Of a stretch of DNA of 64,000 nt, positions 51,659-60,783 are shown in pieces. The position numbers were made by a program, and so were the translations under genes. The DNA lies in contig NZ_BAABHA010000002.1 in NCBI RefSeq assembly GCF_039541855.1, positions 558,001 through 622,000 on the forward strand, read 5' to 3'. The first letter of the stretch is position 1. Each line of letters starts with the position of its first letter. Below the pieces are notes generated by a model. That model ran no database searches and had not been told where the DNA came from. It worked only from the letters and a program-made list of their open reading frames with translations. The DNA is from Solirubrum koreensis. Lineage in GTDB: Bacteria; Bacteroidota; Bacteroidia; Cytophagales; Hymenobacteraceae.

Positions 51659-52045
51659 TTAGCGTTTCGAGAACTGGAACGAGCGACGAGCCTTGCGGCG
51701 GCCCGGCTTCTTACGCTCCACCATGCGGGGGTCGCGGGTCAGGAAGCCTTCCTTCTTCAGGGCCGGACGGGTTTCGGCATTTTCTTCAACCAAGGCCTTC
51801 GAAATGGCCAGGCGAATTGCTTCGGCCTGGGCGCTGATGCCTCCGCCGCGCACGTTAACGCGCACGTCGTACTTACCCACGGCATCGAGCGTGGTGAAGG
51901 GCTGGTTGACGATGGTTTCCAGGAGCTCGTTGCTGAAGTACGACTTCATGTCCCGGTCGTTGATAGTGATAATCCCTTGCCCGGCTTGCATGTAGATGCG
52001 AGCCACCGAGGTTTTTCTTCTACCAGAGGTGTTGGTGATTTCCAT
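51659..52045 (-). CDS. rpsI: 30S ribosomal protein S9
   Basis: Ribosomal protein S9, 128 residues, with GRRKTSVARIYMQAGQGIIT at the start, NVRGGGISAQAEAIRLAISK in the middle and the basic ARRSFQFSKR end that reaches the P site. It lies 48 bases downstream of rplM on the same strand. Confidence 0.98.
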   Translation of the reverse strand: MEITNTSGRRKTSVARIYMQAGQGIITINDRDMKSYFSNELLETIVNQPFTTLDAVGKYDVRVNVRGGGISAQAEAIRLAISKALVEENAETRPALKKEGFLTRDPRMVERKKPGRRKARRSFQFSKR

Positions 52046-52093
52046 GAGTTAAACAAAAAGGAAACGCGGCCGTGGGGCGCACGTCGAAAATGC

Positions 52094-52546
52094 TTACAGA
52101 TTGGTCAGCGAAACCGTGGTGGGCTGCTGGGCCTGGTGCGGGTGCTCGGCACCGGCGTACACGAACAAGTTGCGGAACTGCTCGCGGCCGAGGCGGTTGC
52201 CTTGCAGCATGCCTTTCACCGCGTGCTCGATTACCGAGGGCGAATTCTTCGCCTTCTTGTCGCGCAGGTTGATGCTACGCTGACCGCCGGGGTAGCCCGT
52301 GTGGCGCAGGTAGATCTTGTCCGTCATTTTCTTGCCGGTCACGCGCAGTTTGTCGGCGTTGATGACAATGACGTTGTCGCCGCAGTCGGCGTTCGGGGTG
52401 AACGAGGGCTTGTGCTTGCCACGCAGCATGTTGGCAATCTGGCTGGCCACTCGTCCGAGCGTGTTGTCGCTGGCGTCCACAACAACCCAGGCCTTATCGG
52501 CCGAGGCTTTGTTTACCGAGCGCGTTTTGAAGCTCAGATGATCCAT
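52094..52546 (-). CDS. rplM: 50S ribosomal protein L13
   Basis: Ribosomal protein L13, 150 residues, with the family pattern VVDASDNTLGRVASQIANML, GDNVIVINADKLRVTGKKM and KIYLRHTGYPGG. It is the first gene of the rplM-rpsI-rpsB-tsf cluster. The 259 bases upstream (to 52805) must hold its promoter; I see no RNA gene there with confidence. Confidence 0.98.
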   Translation of the reverse strand: MDHLSFKTRSVNKASADKAWVVVDASDNTLGRVASQIANMLRGKHKPSFTPNADCGDNVIVINADKLRVTGKKMTDKIYLRHTGYPGGQRSINLRDKKAKNSPSVIEHAVKGMLQGNRLGREQFRNLFVYAGAEHPHQAQQPTTVSLTNL

Positions 52547-52805
52547 GGATCAGGAAGTTGATGGTTGGGTAAGTATTTACGATTCAGCCACAAACCCTGA
52601 GAAGAAGGCACAGGGTCCGGGAAAAACGGACACAAAATTAGCGCTTTTCCCTTGATATGCAAAGCAGTAAGTGGATAAAGCCGTGTAGCACGCACTTTTA
52701 GTTCGCCTTACACAGCGCGAACTACCCGCATAAACAGCATCGAAAGGACATTTACCTAAAGGGAATTCGAACCAGAATCAGCTTCGCCACCCTATGAGCG
52801 TGCTA

Positions 52806-53519
52806 TTAGCTGTACTGCCGCAGCGTTTCCACCAGCACCCGGAAATCCTTGGGGTACTCGGCTTCCACACTGATTGGCTCGCCGTCGAGGCCGGCGAAAG
52901 TGAGCTGGCGGGCGTGCAGGGCAAAGCGCTTGATGAAGGGCTGCTCTTCGTCGCCTTGCTTCACGTTGAACTTGCGCTTGATGGACGAAAGGTAGAAATC
53001 TTCGCCGCCGTACATGGTGTCGCCCACAATGGGGGCCTGCAGGTACATCAGGTGCAAACGAATTTGGTGCATGCGGCCGGTTACGGGCATGCATTCAAAT
53101 AGCGTATGGCGGCTGAATGTTTCCAGCGTACGCACCAGGGTTTCGGCGGGCTTGCCGCTGAAAGCCAGGCGGGCTTTGCCTTTGGTGGTGGTTTCGATGT
53201 TGCGCTCAACCCGCAAGCCCTCGATGTGGTGCACACCCCAGCTTACGGCGTGGTACACCTTTTTTACCTTGCGGTCCTCAAACTGCATGGCCAAATGGCG
53301 GTAGGCCGCCGGGTTCTTGGCCAGGGCCAGGGCGCCGCTCGTTTCCTTGTCGATGCGGTGCGCAGCCTGAATGTCGTCGTAGTGCTGGCGAGCGAGACGC
53401 AGGATGTTGGGGGCGCCCCCTACCCGCTCATCGAGCGTGGCCAGAAACGGCGGCTTATTGATGACGAGGTAGTCCTCGTTTTCAAAAATGATGAGGTCGT
53501 GGAATGCGGGTAGCTTCAT
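52806..53519 (-). CDS. RluA family pseudouridine synthase
   Basis: This 237-residue enzyme isomerises specific uridines in RNA to pseudouridine. The catalytic motif HRIDKETSGALALAKN near residue 54 has the Asp nucleophile, with PVTGRMHQIRLHLMYLQAPI in the C-terminal half and no S4 domain. The absence of an S4 domain resembles TruC/RluA rather than RluC or RluD; the target RNA is unknown. It lies upstream of the ribosomal cluster, on the same strand. Confidence 0.92.
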   Translation of the reverse strand: MKLPAFHDLIIFENEDYLVINKPPFLATLDERVGGAPNILRLARQHYDDIQAAHRIDKETSGALALAKNPAAYRHLAMQFEDRKVKKVYHAVSWGVHHIEGLRVERNIETTTKGKARLAFSGKPAETLVRTLETFSRHTLFECMPVTGRMHQIRLHLMYLQAPIVGDTMYGGEDFYLSSIKRKFNVKQGDEEQPFIKRFALHARQLTFAGLDGEPISVEAEYPKDFRVLVETLRQYS

Positions 53520-53585
53520 ATCAGGCTGGCAAAGGTACGGCCTCGGGCAGCAAAAGTATGGGGTGGTGGCAGGTTAGGTGGCACG

Positions 53586-53619
53586 CAAAATAAAACGCCC
53601 GCGGGAAGGCCGCGGGCGT
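53586..53619 (-). terminator. Intrinsic terminator of the yeiH-type gene
   Basis: A 10-bp GC stem (53595-53604 with 53610-53619) with an A-rich left flank, read as T-rich on the minus strand, lies 28 bases after the stop of the exporter gene. Confidence 0.8.
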
Positions 53620-53646
53620 TGCGTTAGAACGGGTTGGCGTCGGCGC

Positions 53647-54675
53647 TTACAATACGGTATGCAGAATTACCCATAGCGACACGGCTGATATGGCAATCCA
53701 CAGCGTCAGACCCTGAATGAAGGGCTTTGCTCCCACGGCTTTCAAAACTTTTGTCGATAGCCCGGCGCCAATCAGAAAGAGCGTTACCGTGAGCCCCACT
53801 TTGGCCAAGCGCACCAAAAACGGGGCGAAAGATTGTAATGCCGGCACGTAGGTAACCAATAGCATGGCGCCGATGAAGCCCAGGATGAAATAAGGCAGCT
53901 TTACTTTGGTGCCCGGGGTTTTAAAAAGCACGGCCGTGCCCAGCGCCACCGGAATAATCCAGAGGGCACGGGCCAGCTTTACGGTGGTGGCAATTTGCAG
54001 AGCTTCGTCGCCGTAGTGGCTGGCGGCACCCACTACCGAACTGGTATCGTGAATGGCAATGGCGGCCCACAACCCAAACTGGTTCTGGCTCATGCTCAGC
54101 GCCTCGCCAATGATGGGAAACAGAAACAAAGCCACGGCATTCAGCACGAACACGGTACCCAGCGCCACCGACATTTCTTCTTCCGACGCTTTCATAACTG
54201 GCCCTACGGCGGCAATAGCCGAGCCGCCGCAAATGGCAGTGCCGCTGGCAATAAGGTGAGACGTACGGCGCGAAATGCCCAACCACCGACCCACCAAATA
54301 GCCCAGCACGAGCGTGCCCGCAATAGAGGCCACGGCAAACACGATGCCTTCGCGGCCGGCCTGCAGGGCGGTGTGGGCATTCATGCCAAAACCCAGCCCG
54401 ATGACCGACCATTGCAGCAGCTTGCCAGTGTACTGCTTGCTCTGCGCCGGAAACGGATTTCCCATCGTTAATGCCAACGCTAGGCCTAAAGCCAAAGCTA
54501 GCGGCGGGGAGCCCCACGGAGAGAGGCAAACCAGCAGCAAGAATCCGAACAACAGCATGGCGGGCGTAACGCGCCAGCGCCCCACGTGGAACGAGCGAGC
54601 TTGAAAAGCAGCAAAAGAGCTGCGGGCGTGGTCGGTTGGGGAGGACCGATAAGGTATGCGGTGGGCGGTTTTCAC
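53647..54675 (-). CDS. YeiH family putative sulfate exporter
   Basis: This roughly 342-residue membrane protein has about ten helices and the YeiH/UPF0324 pattern: LLQWSVIGLGFGMNAHTALQ, the SGTAICGGSAIAAVGPVM region and IHDTSSVVGAASHYGDEAL. Members are predicted exporters of sulfate or small organic anions. The start is uncertain: GTG at 54675 gives a normal length, a TTG at 54753 (immediately after the lysR stop) adds 26 residues, and an ATG at 54558 removes 39. It lies downstream of the LysR regulator on the same strand, so that regulator probably controls it. Confidence 0.85.
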   Translation of the reverse strand: MKTAHRIPYRSSPTDHARSSFAAFQARSFHVGRWRVTPAMLLFGFLLLVCLSPWGSPPLALALGLALALTMGNPFPAQSKQYTGKLLQWSVIGLGFGMNAHTALQAGREGIVFAVASIAGTLVLGYLVGRWLGISRRTSHLIASGTAICGGSAIAAVGPVMKASEEEMSVALGTVFVLNAVALFLFPIIGEALSMSQNQFGLWAAIAIHDTSSVVGAASHYGDEALQIATTVKLARALWIIPVALGTAVLFKTPGTKVKLPYFILGFIGAMLLVTYVPALQSFAPFLVRLAKVGLTVTLFLIGAGLSTKVLKAVGAKPFIQGLTLWIAISAVSLWVILHTVL

Positions 54676-54737
54676 GAAAAGGGCGCTGGCAATAAGGACG
54701 CCAAAAGTACGGCCTCCCCCCTTTTTCGGATAATCAT

Positions 54738-54757
54738 AATTGGTTATAATCAATTAC
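54738..54757. promoter_or_regulatory. Near-perfect palindrome at the lysR-yeiH junction
   Basis: TAATTGGTTATAATCAATTA is a 20-base palindrome with one mismatched pair, and it overlaps the last codons of lysR. Position and symmetry suggest an operator for the adjacent LysR regulator in front of the exporter gene, but this is inference. Confidence 0.5.
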
Positions 54758-55668
54758 TTTTGGTTATAAGCTTGACTGGCGAAATGCTGTTGGGCGTAGG
54801 TCAGGAAACGTTGGGCGGGGCTGGGCAAAGGTTGACCTTGTACCCACACGGCATCGAAGCGGCGCGAGAGGTGCAGGTCCTGAACCGGCACAATTTCCAA
54901 CCGGCCGGCAGCCACGTCTTTCTCGATTGCGCGTTTCGAAACAAAGCCCAAAGCATCCGACGCTTCTATGTAGGACTTAATGGCCTCGGTGTTGTCGAGG
55001 TACAACGCTACGGGCAGTTGGGCGAGCTTGACTTTATGTTCGCGCAGAGCAAACTCTAGTACTTCCAGCGTGCCGGAGCCTCGCTCGCGCAGTACCCAAG
55101 GTTGCTTTAAGACTTCGGCTAGAGGCAGCGGCCGAGTTGGTGGGCCACTGGAGGAAGCCCGACGTACGGCCAACAGCTCGTCGTGCAGCAATAATTCATA
55201 GTGCAAGTCGCGGTTCTTGACTTGGCCTTCCACAAAGCCCAGTTCGATCTGGCCCCGCAGCAGCGCATCGGCAATGTGCTCGGTGTTTCCGTTAAGCAGG
55301 GTAAGCTCTACGCGGGGATAAGCGGCCTGAAATCCGGGTAGAATGGGCGGAATAACATACTGGGCTAACGTGGTGCTGGCGCCCAGGCGCAGGCGGCCGG
55401 CGGCGGCATCATGCAAACCGTGGAGCTGCTCGGCCAAGTGGTGGTGCAGCTCGGTTACCTGATTGGCATAGGTCAGAAGCAGTTGCCCGGCCTGCGTGAG
55501 ACCCACGCGGCCCGCGCGCCGCTCGAACATGCGCTGGCCGTAGCTGCGCTCCAGCTCGCTCACGTGCTTGGTAACGGCTGGCTGGGTAATAAAAAGCTCC
55601 TGCGCAGCCTTGGTAAAGCTTAGGTGCCGGGCTACGGCCTGGAAGACGCGGAGACGGAAATCGGACAT
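54754..55668 (-). CDS. LysR family transcriptional regulator
   Basis: This 304-residue protein has an N-terminal winged HTH (MSDFRLRVFQAVARHLSFTK, then AAQELFITQPAVTKHVSELE) and a periplasmic-binding-protein-like effector domain from about residue 90 (LRLGASTTLAQYVIPPILPG). It resembles the CysB/YeiE group that governs sulfur-related transporters. The exporter gene follows on the same strand, making it the likely target. I chose the ATG at 55668; the frame upstream to 55779 is not homologous. Confidence 0.93.
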   Translation of the reverse strand: MSDFRLRVFQAVARHLSFTKAAQELFITQPAVTKHVSELERSYGQRMFERRAGRVGLTQAGQLLLTYANQVTELHHHLAEQLHGLHDAAAGRLRLGASTTLAQYVIPPILPGFQAAYPRVELTLLNGNTEHIADALLRGQIELGFVEGQVKNRDLHYELLLHDELLAVRRASSSGPPTRPLPLAEVLKQPWVLRERGSGTLEVLEFALREHKVKLAQLPVALYLDNTEAIKSYIEASDALGFVSKRAIEKDVAAGRLEIVPVQDLHLSRRFDAVWVQGQPLPSPAQRFLTYAQQHFASQAYNQK

Positions 55669-55741
55669 GGACGCAAGGTAAGTGTGCGGCTGCTTCGGCC
55701 GAACGCCCCGCGCGGGTGGCGGGCTGTTAGGCACCTGAAGA

Positions 55742-55833
55742 CGTTTCCGGGCCCGAGTGAATGAGCAGCATAGCACCAACGTAGCTGACCTGAGCCAGGC
55801 TAGCTGAACCGGAAACGACCCCAGTTGCTATGC
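55742..55833. other. Possible pseudoknotted RNA or interlocking inverted repeats
   Basis: Two perfect arms interlock: 55742-55750 pairs with 55809-55817 (9 bp) and 55768-55775 pairs with 55826-55833 (8 bp), with an imperfect hairpin (about 55783-55805) inside. The order arm 1, arm 2, arm 1', arm 2' is an H-type pseudoknot if transcribed. It lies between the lysR gene and the promoter of the receptor gene, so it is not in that receptor's leader if the promoter at 55914 is the right one. Confidence 0.5.
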
Positions 55834-55891
55834 GGTGACTACCCCGATACCGGCAGCGTTGCCCCAATCTGAAAACAAGCAAAATGTTTAT

Positions 55892-55906
55892 TTAGATTTT
55901 ATCTAA
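55892..55906. promoter_or_regulatory. Operator-like inverted repeat before the receptor promoter
   Basis: TTAGAT and ATCTAA are separated by three bases, giving a perfect 15-base dyad eight bases upstream of the -33 box of the receptor gene. A metal-responsive repressor (Fur- or DtxR-type) would fit a FecA-like receptor, but no such repressor site is proven. Confidence 0.5.
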
Positions 55907-55913
55907 TCAACTA

Positions 55914-55944
55914 TTTGGAATGATTCAAAACAGATCTACTTTTG
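55914..55944 (+). promoter_or_regulatory. Strong Bacteroidota-type promoter
   Basis: TTTG at 55914-55917, exactly 19 bases, and TACTTTTG at 55937-55944 match the Bacteroidota consensus (TTTG, about 19 bases, TAnnTTTG) perfectly. The receptor start codon lies about 40 bases downstream. Confidence 0.8.
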
Positions 55945-55986
55945 CCGCCGAAATGCCAGCACCACCCGGTGCGGCTCCCGCTCTTT

Positions 55987-58479
55987 ATGCCTGCATCTTC
56001 GTTTCTGCTCGCTTTTTTGCTGACCGCCGCGGCGCCGGCTTTGTCGGCCCCGACCGCCATTGATGCCCCTGTCCTACCGTCCAGCGACGGGCCCGAGCGC
56101 AGCGCCTCGCTTACCGGTACCGTGCTCGACCGCAGCGGTCAGCCGGTGGAAGGCGTGCTGGTAACGGCCGGCCCGCGTGCCACGGTAACCGATTCTCGCG
56201 GCGCGTTCCGCCTCTACGGCTTGCCCGCGGGCGAAATCGGGGTAACCGTAACGGGACTCAGCATAAAGCCCGTTACGCAAACCCTGACGCTGGAAAACGG
56301 CAAGGCGCACACGCTGCAGCTCACCATTGAGGAAAGCGTGCGGGAGTTGGCCGGCGTAACGGTGGCGGCCAAGGCAGCCACGTTTGCCCCGGAGGTAGAC
56401 GGCACCACCCTCACGGCCGGTAAAAAAAACGAGATTATTCAGCTCGATAAGCTTAACGCCAACCTGGTGATGAACAGCTCGCGCCAGGTTTTTGCGAAAG
56501 TGCCGGGCGTAACGGTGTGGGAAAGCGACGGATCGGGCCAGCAGATAAACGTGGCCACGCGCGGCCTCTCGCCCAACCGAAGCTGGGAGTTTAACACCCG
56601 CCAGAACGGCATGGACATCAGCTCCGACCCGTTTGGCTACCCCGAGGCCTACTACAATCCGCCGCTGGAGGCCGTGGAGCGCATTCAGATTATCCGGGGC
56701 GGTGGCTCCCTGCAGTACGGCCCGCAGTTTGGCGGCCTGCTGAACTACGAAATCAAGCGCGGCCCACGCGACAAGAAGCTGGAATTCGAAACCAGCAACA
56801 CGGTGGGCAACAACGGCCTAGTCAGCTCCTTCAACTCGTTGGGCGGCACTACGGGCAAGGTGAATTACTACGGCTACTTCCAGCAGCGCCTCGGCGGCGC
56901 GTGGCGCGACAACTCGGAGTTTAACGTGCGCAACGCCCACGCCAACGCCACGTTCCAGGCCACCGAGAAACTGCGCATCGGGGCCGAAATCAGCCACATG
57001 AGCTACGTGATTCAGCAGCCCGGCGGCCTCACCGACGAGCAGTTTCACCGCGGCGAACTGCGCAGCAGCGCCCGCGGCCGCAACTGGTTCAGCACGCCCT
57101 GGACCATTCCAGCTTTCACGGCCGACTACCAGTTTTCGGAGCGCACCCGTCTGAGCCTGAAAACGTTTGGCCTGCTCGGCGAGCGTAACTCCATCGGCTT
57201 CACCGGGGCCGTAAACGTGCCCGACGCCGTAAACCCGGCCACCGGCCTGCAAGCCAACCGCCAGATTGACCGCGACCGGTACCGCAACCTGGGCTCCGAG
57301 CTGCGCCTGCTCACCGACTACGGCCTGCTGGGCCAGCAGCACACGCTGGCCGCCGGCGTGCGCGTGGCCGGCGCCCACCTGCGCCGCCAGCAGCAGGGCC
57401 GCGGCGACACGGGCTCGGGTTTCAACCTCGATTTGCAGGCCCCGCGCTTTGGCCGCGAGCTGCACTTTAGCACCCGCAACTACGCCGCTTTCGCCGAGAA
57501 CATCTTCCGGCTGGGTTCGCGCCTGACCGTTACGCCCGGCCTGCGCCTGGAAGTTATCGACAACGAAGGCCGCGGCTACCTGAGCCTGAACGCCGACGGC
57601 TCCGAAAACCGCATTGAGCAGAACTCGCGCCGCCAGGTGCTGCTTTACGGCGCGGGCACCGAGTACCGCGTGACCGAGCAAACCAGCCTGTACGCCAACT
57701 ACTCGCGGGCTTTCCGCCCCGTAACCTACGCCGACCTGACTCCGCCCGCTACCACCGACGTCATCGACCCGAACCTGCGCGACTCCAACGGCTTCAATGC
57801 CGAAGTGGGCTACCGCGGCACCTGGGGCAACGTGCTGAGCTTCGACGTGGACGCCTTCTGGCTGAACTACAATGACCGCATTGGTACGTTGCGCCAGCCG
57901 GTGCCCGGCGGCACGGCCGGTCAAACCCAGCAGCTCCGCACCAACATCGGTACGAGCGTGCACAAGGGCGTGGAAGCCTACGTGGAGCTGGACCTGATTC
58001 ACGCCTTCACCGGCGACTTTTCGCTGCCGCACTTTGATGTGTACGCCTCCACGGCGCTGGTAGACGCCCGCTACACCGAGCTGCGCACGGCCACGCTGGC
58101 GGGCAGCAACATTCAGGAAGGCGACCTGAAAAACAACCGCGTGGAGTACGCGCCTAAGTACACGCACCGCTTCGGGGGCACGTTTGCCCACCGCGGCTTC
58201 TCGGCCACGGCCCAGCTCACGCGGGTGGCCGGCGTGTTTGCCGACGCCAACAACACCCTGGCGCCCAATGCCGCTGCTACCACAGGCCGCGTGCCGGGCT
58301 ACTCGGTTACCGATATATCGGCCACGTACCGCTTCGCCAAGCGCTTTACCCTGCGCGGCGGCATTAACAACGTGTTCGACAAAAACTACTTCACCCGCCG
58401 CGCCGGCGGCTACCCCGGCCCCGGCCTGCTGCCTGCCGACGGCCGCACGTGGTTTGCCACGGTGGGCGTAAAGCTGTAG
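55987..58479 (+). CDS. FecA-like TonB-dependent receptor
   Basis: This 830-residue outer-membrane receptor starts at the ATG at 55987 with a Sec signal, followed by a carboxypeptidase-regulatory-like domain (LTGTVLDRSGQPVEGVLVTA), the plug domain with TRGLSPNRSWEFNTRQNGMD and RIQIIRGGGSLQYGPQFGGL, and a long barrel ending in WFATVGVKL. The plug and barrel resemble receptors for ferric citrate or other iron complexes (FecA-like). A dyad and a strong promoter lie just upstream, so metal-dependent control is plausible. A terminator follows at 58501. Confidence 0.93.
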   Translation: MPASSFLLAFLLTAAAPALSAPTAIDAPVLPSSDGPERSASLTGTVLDRSGQPVEGVLVTAGPRATVTDSRGAFRLYGLPAGEIGVTVTGLSIKPVTQTLTLENGKAHTLQLTIEESVRELAGVTVAAKAATFAPEVDGTTLTAGKKNEIIQLDKLNANLVMNSSRQVFAKVPGVTVWESDGSGQQINVATRGLSPNRSWEFNTRQNGMDISSDPFGYPEAYYNPPLEAVERIQIIRGGGSLQYGPQFGGLLNYEIKRGPRDKKLEFETSNTVGNNGLVSSFNSLGGTTGKVNYYGYFQQRLGGAWRDNSEFNVRNAHANATFQATEKLRIGAEISHMSYVIQQPGGLTDEQFHRGELRSSARGRNWFSTPWTIPAFTADYQFSERTRLSLKTFGLLGERNSIGFTGAVNVPDAVNPATGLQANRQIDRDRYRNLGSELRLLTDYGLLGQQHTLAAGVRVAGAHLRRQQQGRGDTGSGFNLDLQAPRFGRELHFSTRNYAAFAENIFRLGSRLTVTPGLRLEVIDNEGRGYLSLNADGSENRIEQNSRRQVLLYGAGTEYRVTEQTSLYANYSRAFRPVTYADLTPPATTDVIDPNLRDSNGFNAEVGYRGTWGNVLSFDVDAFWLNYNDRIGTLRQPVPGGTAGQTQQLRTNIGTSVHKGVEAYVELDLIHAFTGDFSLPHFDVYASTALVDARYTELRTATLAGSNIQEGDLKNNRVEYAPKYTHRFGGTFAHRGFSATAQLTRVAGVFADANNTLAPNAAATTGRVPGYSVTDISATYRFAKRFTLRGGINNVFDKNYFTRRAGGYPGPGLLPADGRTWFATVGVKL

Positions 58480-58500
58480 ACCGACGATGGTGCCTGAGGG

Positions 58501-58547
58501 CGCCCCCGCTTCGAGCTTCTGCGGAAGCGGCGAAGCGGGGGCGTTTT
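58501..58547 (+). terminator. Intrinsic terminator of the FecA-like receptor gene
   Basis: A 13-bp perfect stem (58501-58513 with 58531-58543) is followed by four T. It lies 21 bases after the stop codon. Confidence 0.88.
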
Positions 58548-58630
58548 ACGTTTGGTGAACGGCAAACGATCCGGCCGGTGGCGCGACGGTGTTACCTTGC
58601 TAGTCTAATTTCTGTTCTCATTACGCTGCC

Positions 58631-60772
58631 ATGAAAAAACCGCTGCTGCTGGCCTTGCTAGCCACCGCGCACCTGCCCGTTTTTGCTCAACAGCAAACGT
58701 TTACCCCGGAGCTGCTCTGGCAGCTGGGCCGCCTGGGCGAAATGCAGGTGTCGCCCGACCGCAAAACGGTGGCCTTCACCGTAACGCGCTACGACCTGAA
58801 CGCCAACAAAGGCAACGCCGACATTTACACCGTGCCCGTAAGCGGTGGCGCGGTGAAACAGCTCACCGCTACGCCCACCGGCGAAAACACCCTGAACTGG
58901 CGCCCCGACGGCAAGCTCACTTTTCTCTCCGACGAAGGCGGCAATACCCAGCTGTATGCCATGAACGCCGACGGCTCGGGCAAAACCAAAATCAGCGACT
59001 TTCAGGACGAAAGCGTGGGCAACCTGAAGTATGCGCCCACCGGCAAGTTCATCCTGTACACCCAGGACGTGAAAGTGCGCAAAAGCCTGCAGGACCTCTA
59101 CCCCGACCTGCCCAAAGCCGATGCCAAGCTCTACGACGACCTGTTTTACCGCCACTGGACGCAGTGGGAAGACGACAAAGCTTCTCACGTTTTCTTTCAC
59201 CCGGTGGCCAACGACGGCCGCCTGACCGGCTACGGCAAGGACGTGCAGGAAGGCGAGGCGTTCGACTCGCCGGTGCGGCCCCTCTCCGGCTCCGAGCAGC
59301 TGGCCTTCGCGCCCGACGGTTACAAGCTGGCCTATACCTCGCGCAAGCTTTCGGGCCGGGCCGAAGCCGTGAGTACCAACTCCGACATTTACCTCTACGA
59401 CCTGCGCAACAACGCTACCGTGAACCTCTCGCAGGGCATGGAAGGCTACGACGTGGAGCCGACTTTTTCGCCCGATGGCACGCAGGTGGCGTGGCTGAGC
59501 ATGGCCACGCCCGGTTTCGAGGCCGACCGCAACGCCATTGTGGTACACAACTTCGGTACCGGCAAGCACGAAGACGTTACCAAAGGCTCGGAGCTGAGCG
59601 CGGCCAACGTGCGCTGGTCACCCGACGGTAAAACGATTTACTTTCTGGCCGTGGTAGAAGGCACCGAGCAGCTGTTTTCGGTGCCCAGCAAGGGTGGCAA
59701 AATAAAGCAGCTCACCACCGGCTTGCAGAACTACAACGCGTTCGAGTTGGTGGGCAACGAGGCCGCAATCTGCAACCGTACCACCCTCACCACGCCCGCC
59801 GAAGTGGTGCGCGTGAGCCTGAAAAACGGCAAGGAAACCCCGCTAACCAAGCTCAACCAGGACCTGATGGCTTCGGTGAAGCCGGTGAAAGTGGAGAACC
59901 GCCGCGTTACCACCACCGACGGCAAGCAGATGCAGGTGTACGTCATCTTTCCACCCGATTTCGACCCCAAGAAGAAGTACCCGACGCTGCTATACTGCCA
60001 GGGCGGCCCGCAAAGCCCCATCACGCAGGCGTTTTCCTACCGCTGGAACTTCCCGCTAATGGCCTCGCAAGGCTACATTGTGGTGGCACCCAACCGCCGC
60101 GGCCTGCCCGGTTTCGGCCGGCAGTGGAACGACCAGATCAGCGGCGACTGGGGCGGGCAGCCCATCCAGGATTACTTATCGGCCATTGACAAAGTGAGCG
60201 AGGAGCCGTACGTGGACAAAGACCGGCGCGGGTGCGTGGGCGCCAGCTACGGCGGCTACTCGGTGTACTACCTGGCGGGCCACCACAAGGGCCGTTTCAA
60301 GACGTTCATTGCCCACGCCGGCCTTTTCGACCTCACCAGCTGGTACCCCAGCACCGAGGAAACGTTCTTCGCCCACCACGATTTGGGCGGTGCCCCCTGG
60401 GAGCAGATTACCTCGCCCAACGAGCTGCAGCAAGCCGCCGACGTGGAGAAAATGATGAACGGCGACCGGAAAGCCACTACCAACACCAGCATTTACCGCA
60501 CCTACACCCAGTTTAACCCGCAGCGCTTCGTGGGCAACTGGGACACGCCCATTCTGGTCATTCACGGCGGCAAGGACTTCCGCGTACCCGAAGGCCAGGG
60601 CATGGAGGCGTTCGGCTCGGCGCAGCTGCGGGGCATTCCCAGCCGCTTTCTGTATTTCCCCAACGAAGGCCACTGGATTCAGAAACCCCAGAACGCCGTG
60701 CTCTGGAACCGTGTGTTCTACGACTGGCTGGGCCGCACACTGAAGCCTCAGGAAGGCCAAGCCGTGAAGTAG
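58631..60772 (+). CDS. S9 family prolyl oligopeptidase-type peptidase
   Basis: This 713-residue exported peptidase has a Sec signal (LLLALLATAHLPVFAQQ), an N-terminal WD40/Tol-like propeller domain (residues about 30-420, with repeats such as WRPDGKLTFLSDEGG and FSPDGTQVAWLS) and the C-terminal serine hydrolase domain from about 450. The catalytic triad is visible: GASYGGYS with the Ser near residue 540, Asp in HGGKDFRVPEGQG and His in NEGHWIQKP. It cleaves peptides in the periplasm or outside the cell. A large palindrome follows the stop. Confidence 0.95.
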   Translation: MKKPLLLALLATAHLPVFAQQQTFTPELLWQLGRLGEMQVSPDRKTVAFTVTRYDLNANKGNADIYTVPVSGGAVKQLTATPTGENTLNWRPDGKLTFLSDEGGNTQLYAMNADGSGKTKISDFQDESVGNLKYAPTGKFILYTQDVKVRKSLQDLYPDLPKADAKLYDDLFYRHWTQWEDDKASHVFFHPVANDGRLTGYGKDVQEGEAFDSPVRPLSGSEQLAFAPDGYKLAYTSRKLSGRAEAVSTNSDIYLYDLRNNATVNLSQGMEGYDVEPTFSPDGTQVAWLSMATPGFEADRNAIVVHNFGTGKHEDVTKGSELSAANVRWSPDGKTIYFLAVVEGTEQLFSVPSKGGKIKQLTTGLQNYNAFELVGNEAAICNRTTLTTPAEVVRVSLKNGKETPLTKLNQDLMASVKPVKVENRRVTTTDGKQMQVYVIFPPDFDPKKKYPTLLYCQGGPQSPITQAFSYRWNFPLMASQGYIVVAPNRRGLPGFGRQWNDQISGDWGGQPIQDYLSAIDKVSEEPYVDKDRRGCVGASYGGYSVYYLAGHHKGRFKTFIAHAGLFDLTSWYPSTEETFFAHHDLGGAPWEQITSPNELQQAADVEKMMNGDRKATTNTSIYRTYTQFNPQRFVGNWDTPILVIHGGKDFRVPEGQGMEAFGSAQLRGIPSRFLYFPNEGHWIQKPQNAVLWNRVFYDWLGRTLKPQEGQAVK

Positions 60773-60783
60773 CACCTGACTGC

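Noticed and set aside
51104..52561. Long plus-strand frame across rpsB, rpsI and rplM.
   Set aside because: It spans three ribosomal genes in antisense and cannot be real.
52752..52800. Possible tRNA T-arm on the minus strand (GGTTCGAATTCCC-like sequence).
   Set aside because: The stem next to the T loop does not pair well and no acceptor, D or anticodon arms can be laid out around it. It may be a fragment or chance.
56818..58191. Long open frame on the minus strand opposite the FecA-like receptor.
   Set aside because: Composition (Val, Ala, Gly, Arg-rich) and lack of any motif mark it as an antisense shadow of the receptor.
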